NCBI GenBank assembly: GCA_020636255.1
Contig: JACJYE010000012.1
Span: forward strand, 62,001 to 126,000
DNA length: 64,000 bases
Reading direction: 5' to 3'
Source: Lewinellaceae bacterium
GTDB taxonomy: Bacteria > Bacteroidota > Bacteroidia > Chitinophagales > Saprospiraceae
Shown: positions 26,874 to 34,900 of the stretch, one piece after another
Numbering within the stretch: the stretch's first letter is position 1
Layout of the letters: each line of letters begins with the position of its first letter
Notes under the pieces: generated by a model
The model's database searches: none
The model's input: the letters and a program-made list of their open reading frames with translations, nothing else
What the model was told of the DNA's origin: nothing
Translations under genes and position numbers: made by a program

Positions 26874-27677
26874 TCACGGCATTGCCTGGTGCTCCCCTAT
26901 CCGCACGGAATAGCCCACCGAACAGATGAATCGGATGTTGCCTTCGGTGAGGCTCGCCAGAGAAAATGTGCCGCCAAGAGCAGGGTGTTTTTTGAAGGGA
27001 TAAACCGACAGGCCGGCATTCAAAGTATATCCGTTCCATTCGGCAATGACATTGCCACCGCGGAACACCTGCAGGGCGATGCTGCCGAAAAGATTGAACT
27101 TACCGCTCGTTTCGATGTCAAAATCCCTGGTCCGCCGGTAGATGCCGTTGCCGGCGCCGGCAGTGATGAACAACAGGCTGAACGGCCTTTCGTACTGCCG
27201 GCTGAGCGGGATGATACAGTTGCCAGTGATGAAAAACGAACGGTTGTTGCGGGGTACGAGCACAGAAGGCGGGCGCCAGTTCACCAGGCTCCGAACGCCG
27301 CCCCCCACGAAGACATAGTCATTGATAGCCCGGTTCAACTGTATATCCAAGGTTCCGGAACCCAGGTTATCATCTTCTCCGATCTCGTTTGAGAGGCCAA
27401 AAATATTAGCAGCAACGACGACGCCAAGCAGCTTTCGAAGGTCGCCCAGGCCCACCGATAGGCCCACGTTCCCATCCGGGTGGAAACCTTCTTTGGAATT
27501 GCGGGTGCGGCTCTGAAAGGCCAAACCTCCTGCAATGACGCCCAGGTCGCCGCCATGCGGAGCGGGGATGTCAATAGTGACGTTGGCTACCTGTGCAAGG
27601 CTCCTTGTAGCCGGTATAATGCATATGATGATAGCTGCTATCAGCACATAGCAGCATTTCAGGGCTGGGGTGTTCAT
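26874..27677 (-). CDS. Predicted outer membrane beta-barrel protein, unknown
   Basis: 267 residues. A signal peptide with a hydrophobic stretch (YVLIAAIIICIIPATRSLAQ) is followed by alternating strands with frequent Gly and aromatic residues (GDLGVIAGGLAFQ, NVGLSVGLGDL, YVFVGGGVRSLV, LLFITAGAGNGIY, GNVIAEWNGYTLNAGLSVYPF). This fits an 8-12 strand outer membrane barrel. No named family is recognised. The C-terminus (EHQAMP) is not a typical beta-signal. It lies 31 bp after the next upstream gene on the same strand and is likely co-transcribed with it. Confidence 0.7.
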   Translation of the reverse strand: MNTPALKCCYVLIAAIIICIIPATRSLAQVANVTIDIPAPHGGDLGVIAGGLAFQSRTRNSKEGFHPDGNVGLSVGLGDLRKLLGVVVAANIFGLSNEIGEDDNLGSGTLDIQLNRAINDYVFVGGGVRSLVNWRPPSVLVPRNNRSFFITGNCIIPLSRQYERPFSLLFITAGAGNGIYRRTRDFDIETSGKFNLFGSIALQVFRGGNVIAEWNGYTLNAGLSVYPFKKHPALGGTFSLASLTEGNIRFICSVGYSVRIGEHQAMP

Positions 27678-27708
27678 GGCCTTTTGGTGTTTACGTCCTA
27701 AACAGGAT

Positions 27709-28245
27709 TCAGCCGTTGTGATGCTGCTGGGGTGGCGGGGGCAGAGGGGGTACAGCAGGAGGGAGCGGGCGGCCGTTATTCACGGCTTCCTGAAGTTTGT
27801 TAAAAATAGCCTGGTATTTGCCGTAAGCTTTAGCATAATCCATCAGGCTTTGCCTGATGGGCTTTTCCTGTTCGTAATTGAGCCCGAATTCTTTGCTAAA
27901 CCCACTTACCCAAAGCTCGATCCGCTCATACATGCTCTGCTTGTCTTCGGCCGATGCCGTTAAAACAGGTACCAGATAGATCATCTTTTCCAACTGCTGC
28001 TGCCGATGTTTTGTGGCACTGCTTGCCGCGGCTTGCTGCACGCCTTCTTCCGAAGCAAAGATGTTCCGGATAACCGCAGTATACTCGGTAGCGGCAGCAT
28101 CAAGGCGCTCCCGCGCCTGAAGAAAATCTTCCGACAGGCCGCGGTGAGCATTCATTAGTGCTTCGTAATCGAGGGGAGAGTCGGATTGGGCGAAGGCCTG
28201 GCCCAAAACCAGGGCCAGAACCGGCAGGATAATTAGGCGTTCCAT
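27709..28245 (-). CDS. Unknown secreted helical protein with proline-rich tail
   Basis: 178 residues. Signal peptide (MERLIILPVLALVLGQAFAQ), a helical middle (~25-150) and a Pro-rich end (PLPPAVPPLPPPPQQHHNG). No family recognised. Grouped on the minus strand with the barrel protein and a small helical protein (28302-28691), so the three may form one operon; the outer neighbours are on the same strand but separated by longer gaps. Confidence 0.65.
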   Translation of the reverse strand: MERLIILPVLALVLGQAFAQSDSPLDYEALMNAHRGLSEDFLQARERLDAAATEYTAVIRNIFASEEGVQQAAASSATKHRQQQLEKMIYLVPVLTASAEDKQSMYERIELWVSGFSKEFGLNYEQEKPIRQSLMDYAKAYGKYQAIFNKLQEAVNNGRPLPPAVPPLPPPPQQHHNG

Positions 28246-28301
28246 TAGGTGTTGTTATAGTGTTAGTAGTCAGCTATTCAAATTAGGCCTTTTCAGGGGA
28301 A

Positions 28302-28691
28302 TTACCAAATCCTGGCGCGCATAAAATCCTCGCTTAGCTCGCTGAAGGCCTCTCGCTTCATGATGTTGAGCTTCTGGCGCGCTTCTTCCAGGCCTTCGCC
28401 AAACAGTTCGGCCTGGCTCATGCCAGAGTCCGCTTTGGTGGTGTTGGCCGTTTGCCCGTCAAGTGATTGCAGCGCTTTTTGCAGGGTAGGCAGGGTTTCC
28501 TGATAAAAATCCACCATGCGGCTCAGCAATTGCGACAACCGCTGCTGGTCGGCCATCTCACTCGAGATAATAGCTTTTCTGATGATCCTGCAAAAAAACC
28601 GGGCTTCATCCTGGTACAGGGAAAGTTCCTCTCGGCATACTCTCAGGTTTGGAATGCGGTTCGCTTTTACGTTTTCAGTCAGTACGGTCAT
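28302..28691 (-). CDS. Small helical protein of unknown function
   Basis: 129 residues, no signal peptide or membrane segment, predicted all-helical with coiled-coil character (LSQLLSRMVDFYQETLPTLQKALQSL, EEARQKLNIMKREAFSELSEDFM). No family recognised. First gene of the possible three-gene minus-strand group ending at 26874. A hairpin with 8-bp arms (28733-28753) lies just upstream of its start. Confidence 0.6.
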   Translation of the reverse strand: MTVLTENVKANRIPNLRVCREELSLYQDEARFFCRIIRKAIISSEMADQQRLSQLLSRMVDFYQETLPTLQKALQSLDGQTANTTKADSGMSQAELFGEGLEEARQKLNIMKREAFSELSEDFMRARIW

Positions 28692-29045
28692 AGGGATCGG
28701 ATTTTGTGATTGCGATATAACAGAAACAGTGAGAAAAAGCAGCAGGCTTTTTCTTCAGGATCATAGTCAGTTAATGTGGCTCTATTTGAGTTTGTTTGGC
28801 AAGTGGTTTTCCGCAAACTTTCAACACATAATATACATAATATTAACACTAGTAGCAAGCCCGGTATTTGGCCTTAACAATCTTCCGACAGAAAGATGGC
28901 CTACTCCTTGATGGAAGGGGGGCGGTAGCTGCAACATCAGTGTTTGTCGGGACTGTTCAAAGTTGCAGGTTTCACGTTTAAAGTTGGCCTGGATATCAAA
29001 GGATTGCGACGGCAGCGACACACTTGATTGAACTATCCCTGTTTG
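28692..29045. other. Intergenic region with hairpin and dispersed repeat
   Basis: 354 bp. Contains the hairpin GAAAAAGC-AGCAG-GCTTTTTC (28733-28753), an AT-rich stretch (28818-28850) and the 86-bp dispersed repeat at 28954-29039. No credible gene. Confidence 0.6.
28954..29039 (-). repeat. 86-bp dispersed repeat, copy 1 (inverted to copy at 34784)
   Basis: The reverse complement matches 34784-34869 at 85 of 86 positions. It lies 6 bases after the end of tdk. No terminal inverted repeats or coding frame are obvious. Confidence 0.85.
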
Positions 29046-29681
29046 TCAGGCCGGTTTTTTGTTGCCGGCCTTGTGCCCCGGGCCTTCGCTTTCGGATGTA
29101 TGCAGGTCCAGGATGTTGCCCATGTGGTAGCAGGTCCGGCAGCGGGGCTCATAGAGGTCTTTTTCTCCCAGCATGACCGTATCCGGGCTGGGTGTGAGGC
29201 GGTAGGAATGAGTGGCCAGGTTGCCGCAATGCTTACAGATGGCATGCACTTTGGTGATATACTCGCCAACGGCCAGCAGGTTGGGCATAGGGCCGAAAGG
29301 GCGGCCTCGGAAATCCATATCCAGGCCGGCGACGATAACCCGGACGCCGCGCAGGGCAAGCCTGACGCAAACATCGGGCAGGTCCATATCAAAAAACTGG
29401 GCCTCGTCGATGCCGACGACGTTGACCCCTTCCGACAGTTCGAGCAGTTCTGAAGAATGGCTGATCGGTGTGGAAAGGATGTAGTTGGCGTCGTGAGAAA
29501 CCACCTTGGCGTCGTCGTAACGGGTGTCAATCTTGGGCTTGAAGATCTCCACCCGCTGGTTGGCGATCTTTGCACGCTTCAGCCTGCGGATCAGTTCCTC
29601 GGTCTTACCGGAAAACATAGCGCCGCAGATCACCTCGATCCAGCCGCTGCGCTGGCCCCTAAAATGTGGTTCCAAAAACAT
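29046..29681 (-). CDS. tdk: Thymidine kinase
   Basis: 211-residue type II thymidine kinase, cytoplasmic pyrimidine salvage (thymidine to dTMP with ATP). P-loop GAMFSGKT at residues 20-27, catalytic Glu in VVGIDEAQFF, lasso/zinc pairs CKHCG and CRTC, and the DMDFRGRPFGPMPNLLA segment are all present. The C-terminal tail (SESEGPGHKAGNKKPA) is variable. The stop is followed closely by the 86-bp dispersed repeat. Transcribed away from the divergent proline-rich protein gene. Confidence 0.95.
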   Translation of the reverse strand: MFLEPHFRGQRSGWIEVICGAMFSGKTEELIRRLKRAKIANQRVEIFKPKIDTRYDDAKVVSHDANYILSTPISHSSELLELSEGVNVVGIDEAQFFDMDLPDVCVRLALRGVRVIVAGLDMDFRGRPFGPMPNLLAVGEYITKVHAICKHCGNLATHSYRLTPSPDTVMLGEKDLYEPRCRTCYHMGNILDLHTSESEGPGHKAGNKKPA

Positions 29682-29871
29682 ATCCCTGTACTTGCATTGT
29701 TATATGATTGCGGCAACACCCGCCGCAGCGGGGAAGCCGTTGGCCTGCAATCTGCAATTTTATGTCCGAAAGTAAAGTTATTATTTCCCTGGGAAAACGC
29801 CAACTCCTTATATTTGCGAGTACCGGGCCTCATCCCCTAATAAACTGGTAATCAAAAGCAAAACAAACCAC

Positions 29872-30630
29872 ATGCCAAGCCATATGAATCTAAAGCAAGC
29901 CAATATCCTCCTCGATAAGATCAACGCCCTGTACAAAAGCATCAGCATGGACGAAAACGCCATCGCTTCGATTGAAAAAGACCTGATGCTTTCCTATATC
30001 AAACAGCTTTACGAGCTTTTCCTGCAACTGGAGCCCGGCAGCGCTCCTCCCCGCACCGAAAACCCGGCAGCGGCCCCCCAGGAGATCCAGCCACCCAAAC
30101 GCACCTATAAGCCCCCGCGCATTATCGAGATCCCGGATGCGCTGAAGAGTACCAGCCAGTCGCCTACCCCTTCTCCGATACCCGACCCTGTGCCCAGGCC
30201 CGAACCTCAGCCCAACCCGGAACCCGACCCCCGGCCTGAGCCGCAGCCTCCACGCCCCGAAACGCCGACACCACCGCAGGCGCGCAACCCGGAAGTGAAG
30301 ATCGAAAACTTCAACCCGGCCAATAAAGAGATAGCCGGCCTCTTCGAATTCAGGGCCGCTTCCGACCTGTCTGAAAAACTAAGCGAGCGCCCTGTCAATG
30401 ACCTGACCAAGGCGCTCGCCATTAATGACCGCCTGCTTTACATGAACGAGCTCTTCGGCAAAGACCTCAACACTCTCAACGACACCCTCAGCCTACTCAA
30501 CAAGTACGATAACATGGACCAGGCCAAGGGGTTGCTCGCCAAACTCGCCGGCCAGTACAATTGGATAGACGAAGAACGGCTGGGCATCGCCAAAGACTTT
30601 ATCAAGCTCGTGCGGCGGCGGTACGTTTAA
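29872..30630 (+). CDS. Conserved unknown protein with proline-rich linker
   Basis: 252 residues, cytoplasmic by composition. The N-terminal ~60 residues are helical (LLDKINALYKSISMDENAIASIEKDLMLSYIKQLYELFLQL). Residues ~60-140 are a low-complexity linker rich in Pro, Glu and Arg (PEPQPNPEPDPRPEPQPPRPE). The C-terminal ~110 residues form a second helical domain (LSEKLSERPVNDLTKALAINDRLLYMNELFGKDLNTLNDTL). This two-domain layout is common among uncharacterised Bacteroidota proteins, but I know no function. An internal ATG at 29884 is an alternative start. It ends tail-to-tail with fbaB, 8 bp apart. Confidence 0.75.
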   Translation: MPSHMNLKQANILLDKINALYKSISMDENAIASIEKDLMLSYIKQLYELFLQLEPGSAPPRTENPAAAPQEIQPPKRTYKPPRIIEIPDALKSTSQSPTPSPIPDPVPRPEPQPNPEPDPRPEPQPPRPETPTPPQARNPEVKIENFNPANKEIAGLFEFRAASDLSEKLSERPVNDLTKALAINDRLLYMNELFGKDLNTLNDTLSLLNKYDNMDQAKGLLAKLAGQYNWIDEERLGIAKDFIKLVRRRYV

Positions 30631-30638
30631 GAGCTTGC

Positions 30639-31709
30639 TTATGCGATCGTAACTTCTTCGTTCAGGTATACGTCCTGAATGGCGTTCAGCAGGTCGACCC
30701 CATCTTTCATCGGCTTCTGGAAAGCCTTGCGGCCTGAGATGAGCCCCATGCCACCGGCGCGTTTGTTGATCACGGCCGTTTTCACTGCCTGTGCCAGGTC
30801 GTTTTTGCCCGAAGCACCGCCAGAGTTGATCAGGCCCGCACGCCCCATGTAACAGTTGGCCACCTGATAACGCGTCAGGTCGATGGGGTGGTCGCTCGTC
30901 AGCTCGGAATAGACCTTGGCGTGGGTCTTGGCAAACTTGATCGCATTGAAGCCGCCGTTGTTTTCCGGCTGCTTTTGCTTGACGATATCCGCTTGGATAG
31001 TAGCAGCCAGGTGGTTGGCCTGCCCGGTAAGGTCGGCGGCAAGATGATAGTCCTTGTCGGCACTGAATGCCGGGTTGCGCAGATAGGCCCAAAGCACCGT
31101 TGCCAAACCCAGCTCATGCGCATACTGGAAAGCTTCGGATATTTCCATGATCTGGCGGCTGCTCTCATCGGAACCGAAGTAGATGGTTGCTCCTACAGCT
31201 ACAGCGCCCATATCGAAAGCCTGCTCGATGCTGGCAAAGAGGATCTGGTCGTATTTGTTGGGGTAAGTCATCAACTCGTTGTGGTTGATCTTGAGCAGGA
31301 AGGGGATCTTGTGGGCATATTTTCTGGAAACGGACCCGAGAACGCCGAGCGTGGAAGCCACGGCATTACACCCGCCTTCAATAGCCAGTTTGACGATATT
31401 TTCAGGGTCGAAATAGACGGGATTGGGCGCAAAGGAAGCGCCGGCAGTGTGTTCAATGCCCTGGTCAACGGGTAGAATAGAGACGTAGCCCGTACCTCCC
31501 AGCCGGCCGGTGTTGAACAACAACTGCATATTGCGCAACACGTTGGGCGAGCGGTCAGAACCCACCATAATGCGGTCTACAAAATCCGGGCCGGGGAGGT
31601 GCAAATGCGCCTTGGAAATGGTTTGGCTTTCGTGCGCGAGCAAATATTCCGCCTCCTCGCCCAATAGCGATTCGATCTTGGAAGCTGTATTGGCAATAGC
31701 AGACATCAT
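30639..31709 (-). CDS. fbaB: Class I fructose-bisphosphate aldolase, FbaB/DhnA type
   Basis: 356 residues of the archaeal/DhnA-type class I aldolase, forming a Schiff base with a lysine and cleaving fructose 1,6-bisphosphate to triose phosphates. Visible family segments: GYVSILPVDQGIEH, LLKINHNELMTYPNKYDQILFASIEQAFDMGAVAVGATIYFGS, VLWAYLRNP, VANCYMGRAGLINSGGASGKNDL and AGGMGLISGRKAFQKP. The Lys of GLISGRKAFQKP or NGGFNAIKF is likely close to the active site. It is divergent from the phosphofructokinase gene with a 217-bp shared upstream region that contains a CATCCG-ATAGA-CGGATG hairpin (~31740-31755). The pair points to glycolysis/gluconeogenesis control. Confidence 0.93.
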   Translation of the reverse strand: MMSAIANTASKIESLLGEEAEYLLAHESQTISKAHLHLPGPDFVDRIMVGSDRSPNVLRNMQLLFNTGRLGGTGYVSILPVDQGIEHTAGASFAPNPVYFDPENIVKLAIEGGCNAVASTLGVLGSVSRKYAHKIPFLLKINHNELMTYPNKYDQILFASIEQAFDMGAVAVGATIYFGSDESSRQIMEISEAFQYAHELGLATVLWAYLRNPAFSADKDYHLAADLTGQANHLAATIQADIVKQKQPENNGGFNAIKFAKTHAKVYSELTSDHPIDLTRYQVANCYMGRAGLINSGGASGKNDLAQAVKTAVINKRAGGMGLISGRKAFQKPMKDGVDLLNAIQDVYLNEEVTIA

Positions 31710-31926
31710 TGATTGGTTTTAATTAACGAATATAATATCATCCGATAGACGGATGTTAAATGTAAGGACAATCTCCTTTTTTTACCAATGATCAAAATCA
31801 TCCGCCAATTTTTTATTCTCTTCTCTTTCAGCGCTGCTCCAAGCCTTTGGTTTCTTATATTTGGTTGCCTATTTTTATGGGCGCAAAACCCAAGTATTTA
31901 CCATAATATCTAAATATACCTAAACT

Positions 31927-33132
31927 ATGGCAAACATAAATAAGAAAAAAGGCACCATCGGCATCCTCACCGGCGGCGGTGACGTGCCGGGCCTGAACCC
32001 CGCTATCCGGGCCATCACCATCAGGGCCCTGCGGGAAGGATACGATGTCATCGGCCTGCGCCGTGGCTGGGGTGGCGTTATTGACATTATTCGCGACAAA
32101 AAAGCGGATAACAGCAACAACTTCCAATACCTCACCAAAGATATCGTGAACCGTGCAGGCCGCACCGGCGGCACCTTCCTGCACACCTCGCGTACACGCC
32201 CCAGCCACGTAAGCAAAAACTCCGTGCCGGAACACCTCAAGGACCAGTTCAGCGAAGACATGAACGACCTCACGCCTGAGGTGCTGAAAAACCTGGAATG
32301 GCTCGGCATTGATTACCTTATCCCCATCGGTGGCGACGATACGCTCAGCTATGGCGTCCACCTCTTCAGCAAAGGCATCAAAGTGGTGGCTATCCCCAAA
32401 ACGATGGATAACGACGTGCCGGGCACCGACTACTGCATCGGGTTCAGCACCTGCGTCACCCGCACCATCTCCATGGCGAACAGCCTGCGCACTGCCGCCG
32501 GCTCCCACGAACGCATTATGGTGCTCGAAGTGTTCGGCCGCTACGCCGGCTTTACTGCTATGCTGCCCACTATGGCCGGCGCCGCCAACCGCTGCGTCAT
32601 CCCCGAACATCCTTTCGACGTCGAACACCTGACCGAGGTGCTGGTCGAAGACCGCAATGACAACCCCAGCAAATACTCCATTCTGCTCATCTCCGAAGGC
32701 GCTATGTTCCACGGAGGCGATATGGTGTTCGAAGGCGTGGAAAAAGACGCCTACGGCCATGCCAAACTGGGCGGTATCGGCGATATGGTATCAGCTAAGA
32801 TCAAAGAGCTCTCCCGAAAATACAACAAAGGGCAGAAGATCGACATCATCAACCAGAAACTGGGCTACATGGTGCGCTGCGGCGACCCCGACGCCATCGA
32901 TTCCATCATCCCCATGGCCTACGGCAACCTGGCGCTCGACCTCATCCTCAACAAGGTGGACGGCCGGCTCGTCGTGCTGAAGAACGGCAGGTATGACAAC
33001 GTGCCCATTACCGTCGTGACAAGTAGGAAAAAAGTGGTGGATGTGAAAAAATTCTACGACATCGAACGGCTGCACCCCTACTACCACAGCTTCGAGATGC
33101 AGCCCATGCTCATCATGACCAGCGAAGGGTAA
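31927..33132 (+). CDS. 6-phosphofructokinase, probably pyrophosphate-dependent
   Basis: 401 residues of the PfkA family. GILTGGGDVPGLNPAIR is the N-terminal nucleotide/phosphate loop. The key donor motif is GGDDT (135-139) with PKTMDND (157-163). In the family, Asp at the second position after GGD together with Lys before TxDND marks pyrophosphate-dependent enzymes, where ATP enzymes have GGDGS and PGTIDND. The catalytic Asp is in TMDND. MVLEVFGRYAG and ISEGA are sugar-phosphate binding segments. Donor use is inferred from motifs. Divergent from fbaB. Confidence 0.92.
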   Translation: MANINKKKGTIGILTGGGDVPGLNPAIRAITIRALREGYDVIGLRRGWGGVIDIIRDKKADNSNNFQYLTKDIVNRAGRTGGTFLHTSRTRPSHVSKNSVPEHLKDQFSEDMNDLTPEVLKNLEWLGIDYLIPIGGDDTLSYGVHLFSKGIKVVAIPKTMDNDVPGTDYCIGFSTCVTRTISMANSLRTAAGSHERIMVLEVFGRYAGFTAMLPTMAGAANRCVIPEHPFDVEHLTEVLVEDRNDNPSKYSILLISEGAMFHGGDMVFEGVEKDAYGHAKLGGIGDMVSAKIKELSRKYNKGQKIDIINQKLGYMVRCGDPDAIDSIIPMAYGNLALDLILNKVDGRLVVLKNGRYDNVPITVVTSRKKVVDVKKFYDIERLHPYYHSFEMQPMLIMTSEG

Positions 33133-33150
33133 TGCCCTGTCCCGGGAATT

Positions 33151-33227
33151 GGGGCTGTCTCAAAAGAGCCTGCATAAGGAAAACCTGCAGAATAATTAAC
33201 CGCAAAGCTTACTTCTGAGACAACCTC
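33151..33227 (+). repeat. 77-bp palindromic dispersed repeat, copy 2
   Basis: GGGGCTGTCTCAAAAGAGCC at the left end and AGCTTACTTCTGAGACAACC near the right end form imperfect inverted ends. Same element as 2777-2837 in the opposite orientation, with 16 extra internal bases (GCAGAATAATTAACCG). It starts 18 bp after the phosphofructokinase stop. Confidence 0.75.
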
Positions 33228-33338
33228 TATTCCTGTAATCCAGAACTCAACCGAATGCTGCTGGCGGTGTTTGAATTATATGCCTCGTACGCCTTGACAG
33301 GCTTTATGAGCTTGTTTGATTGTCCCTAAAGCAGCAAA

Positions 33339-34085
33339 ATGACCATCACGCAAAAATTCCGGGAGAGCCTGCTGGCCGCTTTTTATTTCGTTGCAGTGCT
33401 CTGGCTGATCCAGCTGTTTCAAGCTGTTACTGGTATCGGGCTGGGCGACTATGGTATTCTCCCCAGAGAGGCGGCCGGCCTGCGGGGTATCCTCTTCGCA
33501 CCCCTGCTCCACTCTGGCTGGCCTCATCTGCTGGCCAACACCCCGCCGCTTTTTTTCCTCACTATCATACTCTTCTTTTTTTACCGGCGCATAGCTGCCC
33601 GTAGTTTCATCATGATCTACCTGCTAACCGGCCTGGCCATGTGGCTGTTCGCACGCGACGAGATCAGCAGCACAGGTGTCAGTCGTACTGCCGTACACAT
33701 CGGCGCCAGCGGTGTGATCTACGGGCTGGTCGCTTTTATTTTCTGGACCGGCATCTTCAGGCGCAACCTCAAATCCATTATTCTGGCCCTTATCGTGCTC
33801 TTTTATTACGGCAGCATGTTCATGGGCATCCTACCCATCCAGGAGGACCCCAATATCTCCTGGGACGGGCACCTCCTGGGCGCCCTGGCAGGCATCTTCA
33901 CCGCTTTTTGGTACAAAAACAACCGGGAGAACGATGAGACAAAAACAACTTATTCCTGGGAGGAGGAGCCGGAACAGGAAAAGCGCCCTTTCCTCAGCCC
34001 CGATACCTTCGAAAAGACCAGGGAAGAACGCCGCCGCGAACAGGAAAAGCGCGGAAACGACTGGTTCTCGACGGGCACCTGGTAA
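33339..34085 (+). CDS. Rhomboid-family intramembrane serine protease
   Basis: 248 residues with about six hydrophobic segments in the first ~190. The catalytic Ser is in HIGASGVIYGLV (GASG motif) and the catalytic His in WDGHLLGALAGIF, both in the usual last helices. The amphipathic HSGWPHLLANTPPL segment matches the rhomboid HxxxN region. A hydrophilic charged tail (~195-248, many Glu/Arg) is extra to the core and probably cytoplasmic. The next gene, a methyltransferase, starts 45 bp downstream. Confidence 0.92.
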   Translation: MTITQKFRESLLAAFYFVAVLWLIQLFQAVTGIGLGDYGILPREAAGLRGILFAPLLHSGWPHLLANTPPLFFLTIILFFFYRRIAARSFIMIYLLTGLAMWLFARDEISSTGVSRTAVHIGASGVIYGLVAFIFWTGIFRRNLKSIILALIVLFYYGSMFMGILPIQEDPNISWDGHLLGALAGIFTAFWYKNNRENDETKTTYSWEEEPEQEKRPFLSPDTFEKTREERRREQEKRGNDWFSTGTW

Positions 34086-34130
34086 ACCACCTCCGGCATC
34101 TTATCACAACAGTTCTGACATACTACCGCA

Positions 34131-34781
34131 GTGAAAAACGACAGCAGGCACACCAACCAGGCTTCACCCGATACGTTGTACGCACGCCTTTTTGCGCATT
34201 TGTACAACCCCATCATGCACGGCCCCGAGCAGGGTTACTTGCTTGAGAAAAGGAGGAAACTACTGCAGCGGGCCAAAGGCAAGGTGCTGGAGGTCGGCGC
34301 CGGCACCGGCATCAACCTTCCGCTATACCCACAGGAGGCAGAAGTGCTAGCTATCGAACCTTCCGCCGCCATGCTGAACTACGCCAGCAAAGCTGGCCCA
34401 TTTGAAGCCAGTATCCGGCTGATGCAGGCAGGCATCGGCGATGCCGAAGTGGCGCAGGCCAGGCCGGCCGGAGGGTACGACTTCATCGTCACTACGCTGG
34501 TCCTTTGTACGATCCCCGACCTGGAAGCCGCCATCAGGCTGATGAGCAGCTGGCTGAAGCCGGGCGGGCAACTGCTCGTCATGGAGCACATCCACGACGA
34601 AAGGCCATCGGCCCGATGGCTGCAAAACGCGATTAACCCTATATGGAAGCGGCTTGCCGAAGGATGCAACCTCAACAGGGCTACCGACAGGCTGCTCAAA
34701 GAACACGGTTTCCGGGCAGTAGAGGAACACTACTTTACCCAATGGGCCACGTTTTACTGGGCAGTGCTCAGCAAGCCGTAG
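34131..34781 (+). CDS. Class I SAM-dependent methyltransferase
   Basis: 216 residues, start codon GTG. Motif I VLEVGAGTGINLPLYP is the SAM-binding loop, followed by VLAIEPSAAMLNYA (motif II), YDFIVTTLVLCTIPD (motif III/IV) and LKPGGQLLVMEHI. The latter half (RWLQNAINPIWKRLAEGCNLNRAT) resembles the UbiE/METTL7-like group that methylates small or lipid substrates, but the substrate cannot be named. Same strand as rhomboid. The 86-bp dispersed repeat begins 3 bp after the stop. Confidence 0.87.
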   Translation: MKNDSRHTNQASPDTLYARLFAHLYNPIMHGPEQGYLLEKRRKLLQRAKGKVLEVGAGTGINLPLYPQEAEVLAIEPSAAMLNYASKAGPFEASIRLMQAGIGDAEVAQARPAGGYDFIVTTLVLCTIPDLEAAIRLMSSWLKPGGQLLVMEHIHDERPSARWLQNAINPIWKRLAEGCNLNRATDRLLKEHGFRAVEEHYFTQWATFYWAVLSKP

Positions 34782-34783
34782 CA

Positions 34784-34869
34784 GGGATAGTTCAATCAAG
34801 TGTGTCGCTGCCGTCGCAATCCTTTGATATCCAGGCCCACTTTAAACGTGAAACCTGCAACTTTGAACA
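34784..34869 (+). repeat. 86-bp dispersed repeat, copy 2
   Basis: Inverted relative to 28954-29039, one mismatch (GGCCCACTTT versus GGCCAACTTT). Both copies sit right after a gene's stop codon and point away from the block between them. Confidence 0.85.
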
Positions 34870-34900
34870 GCCCCCCGTAGCAGGGGCGCCAGGTATAAGG

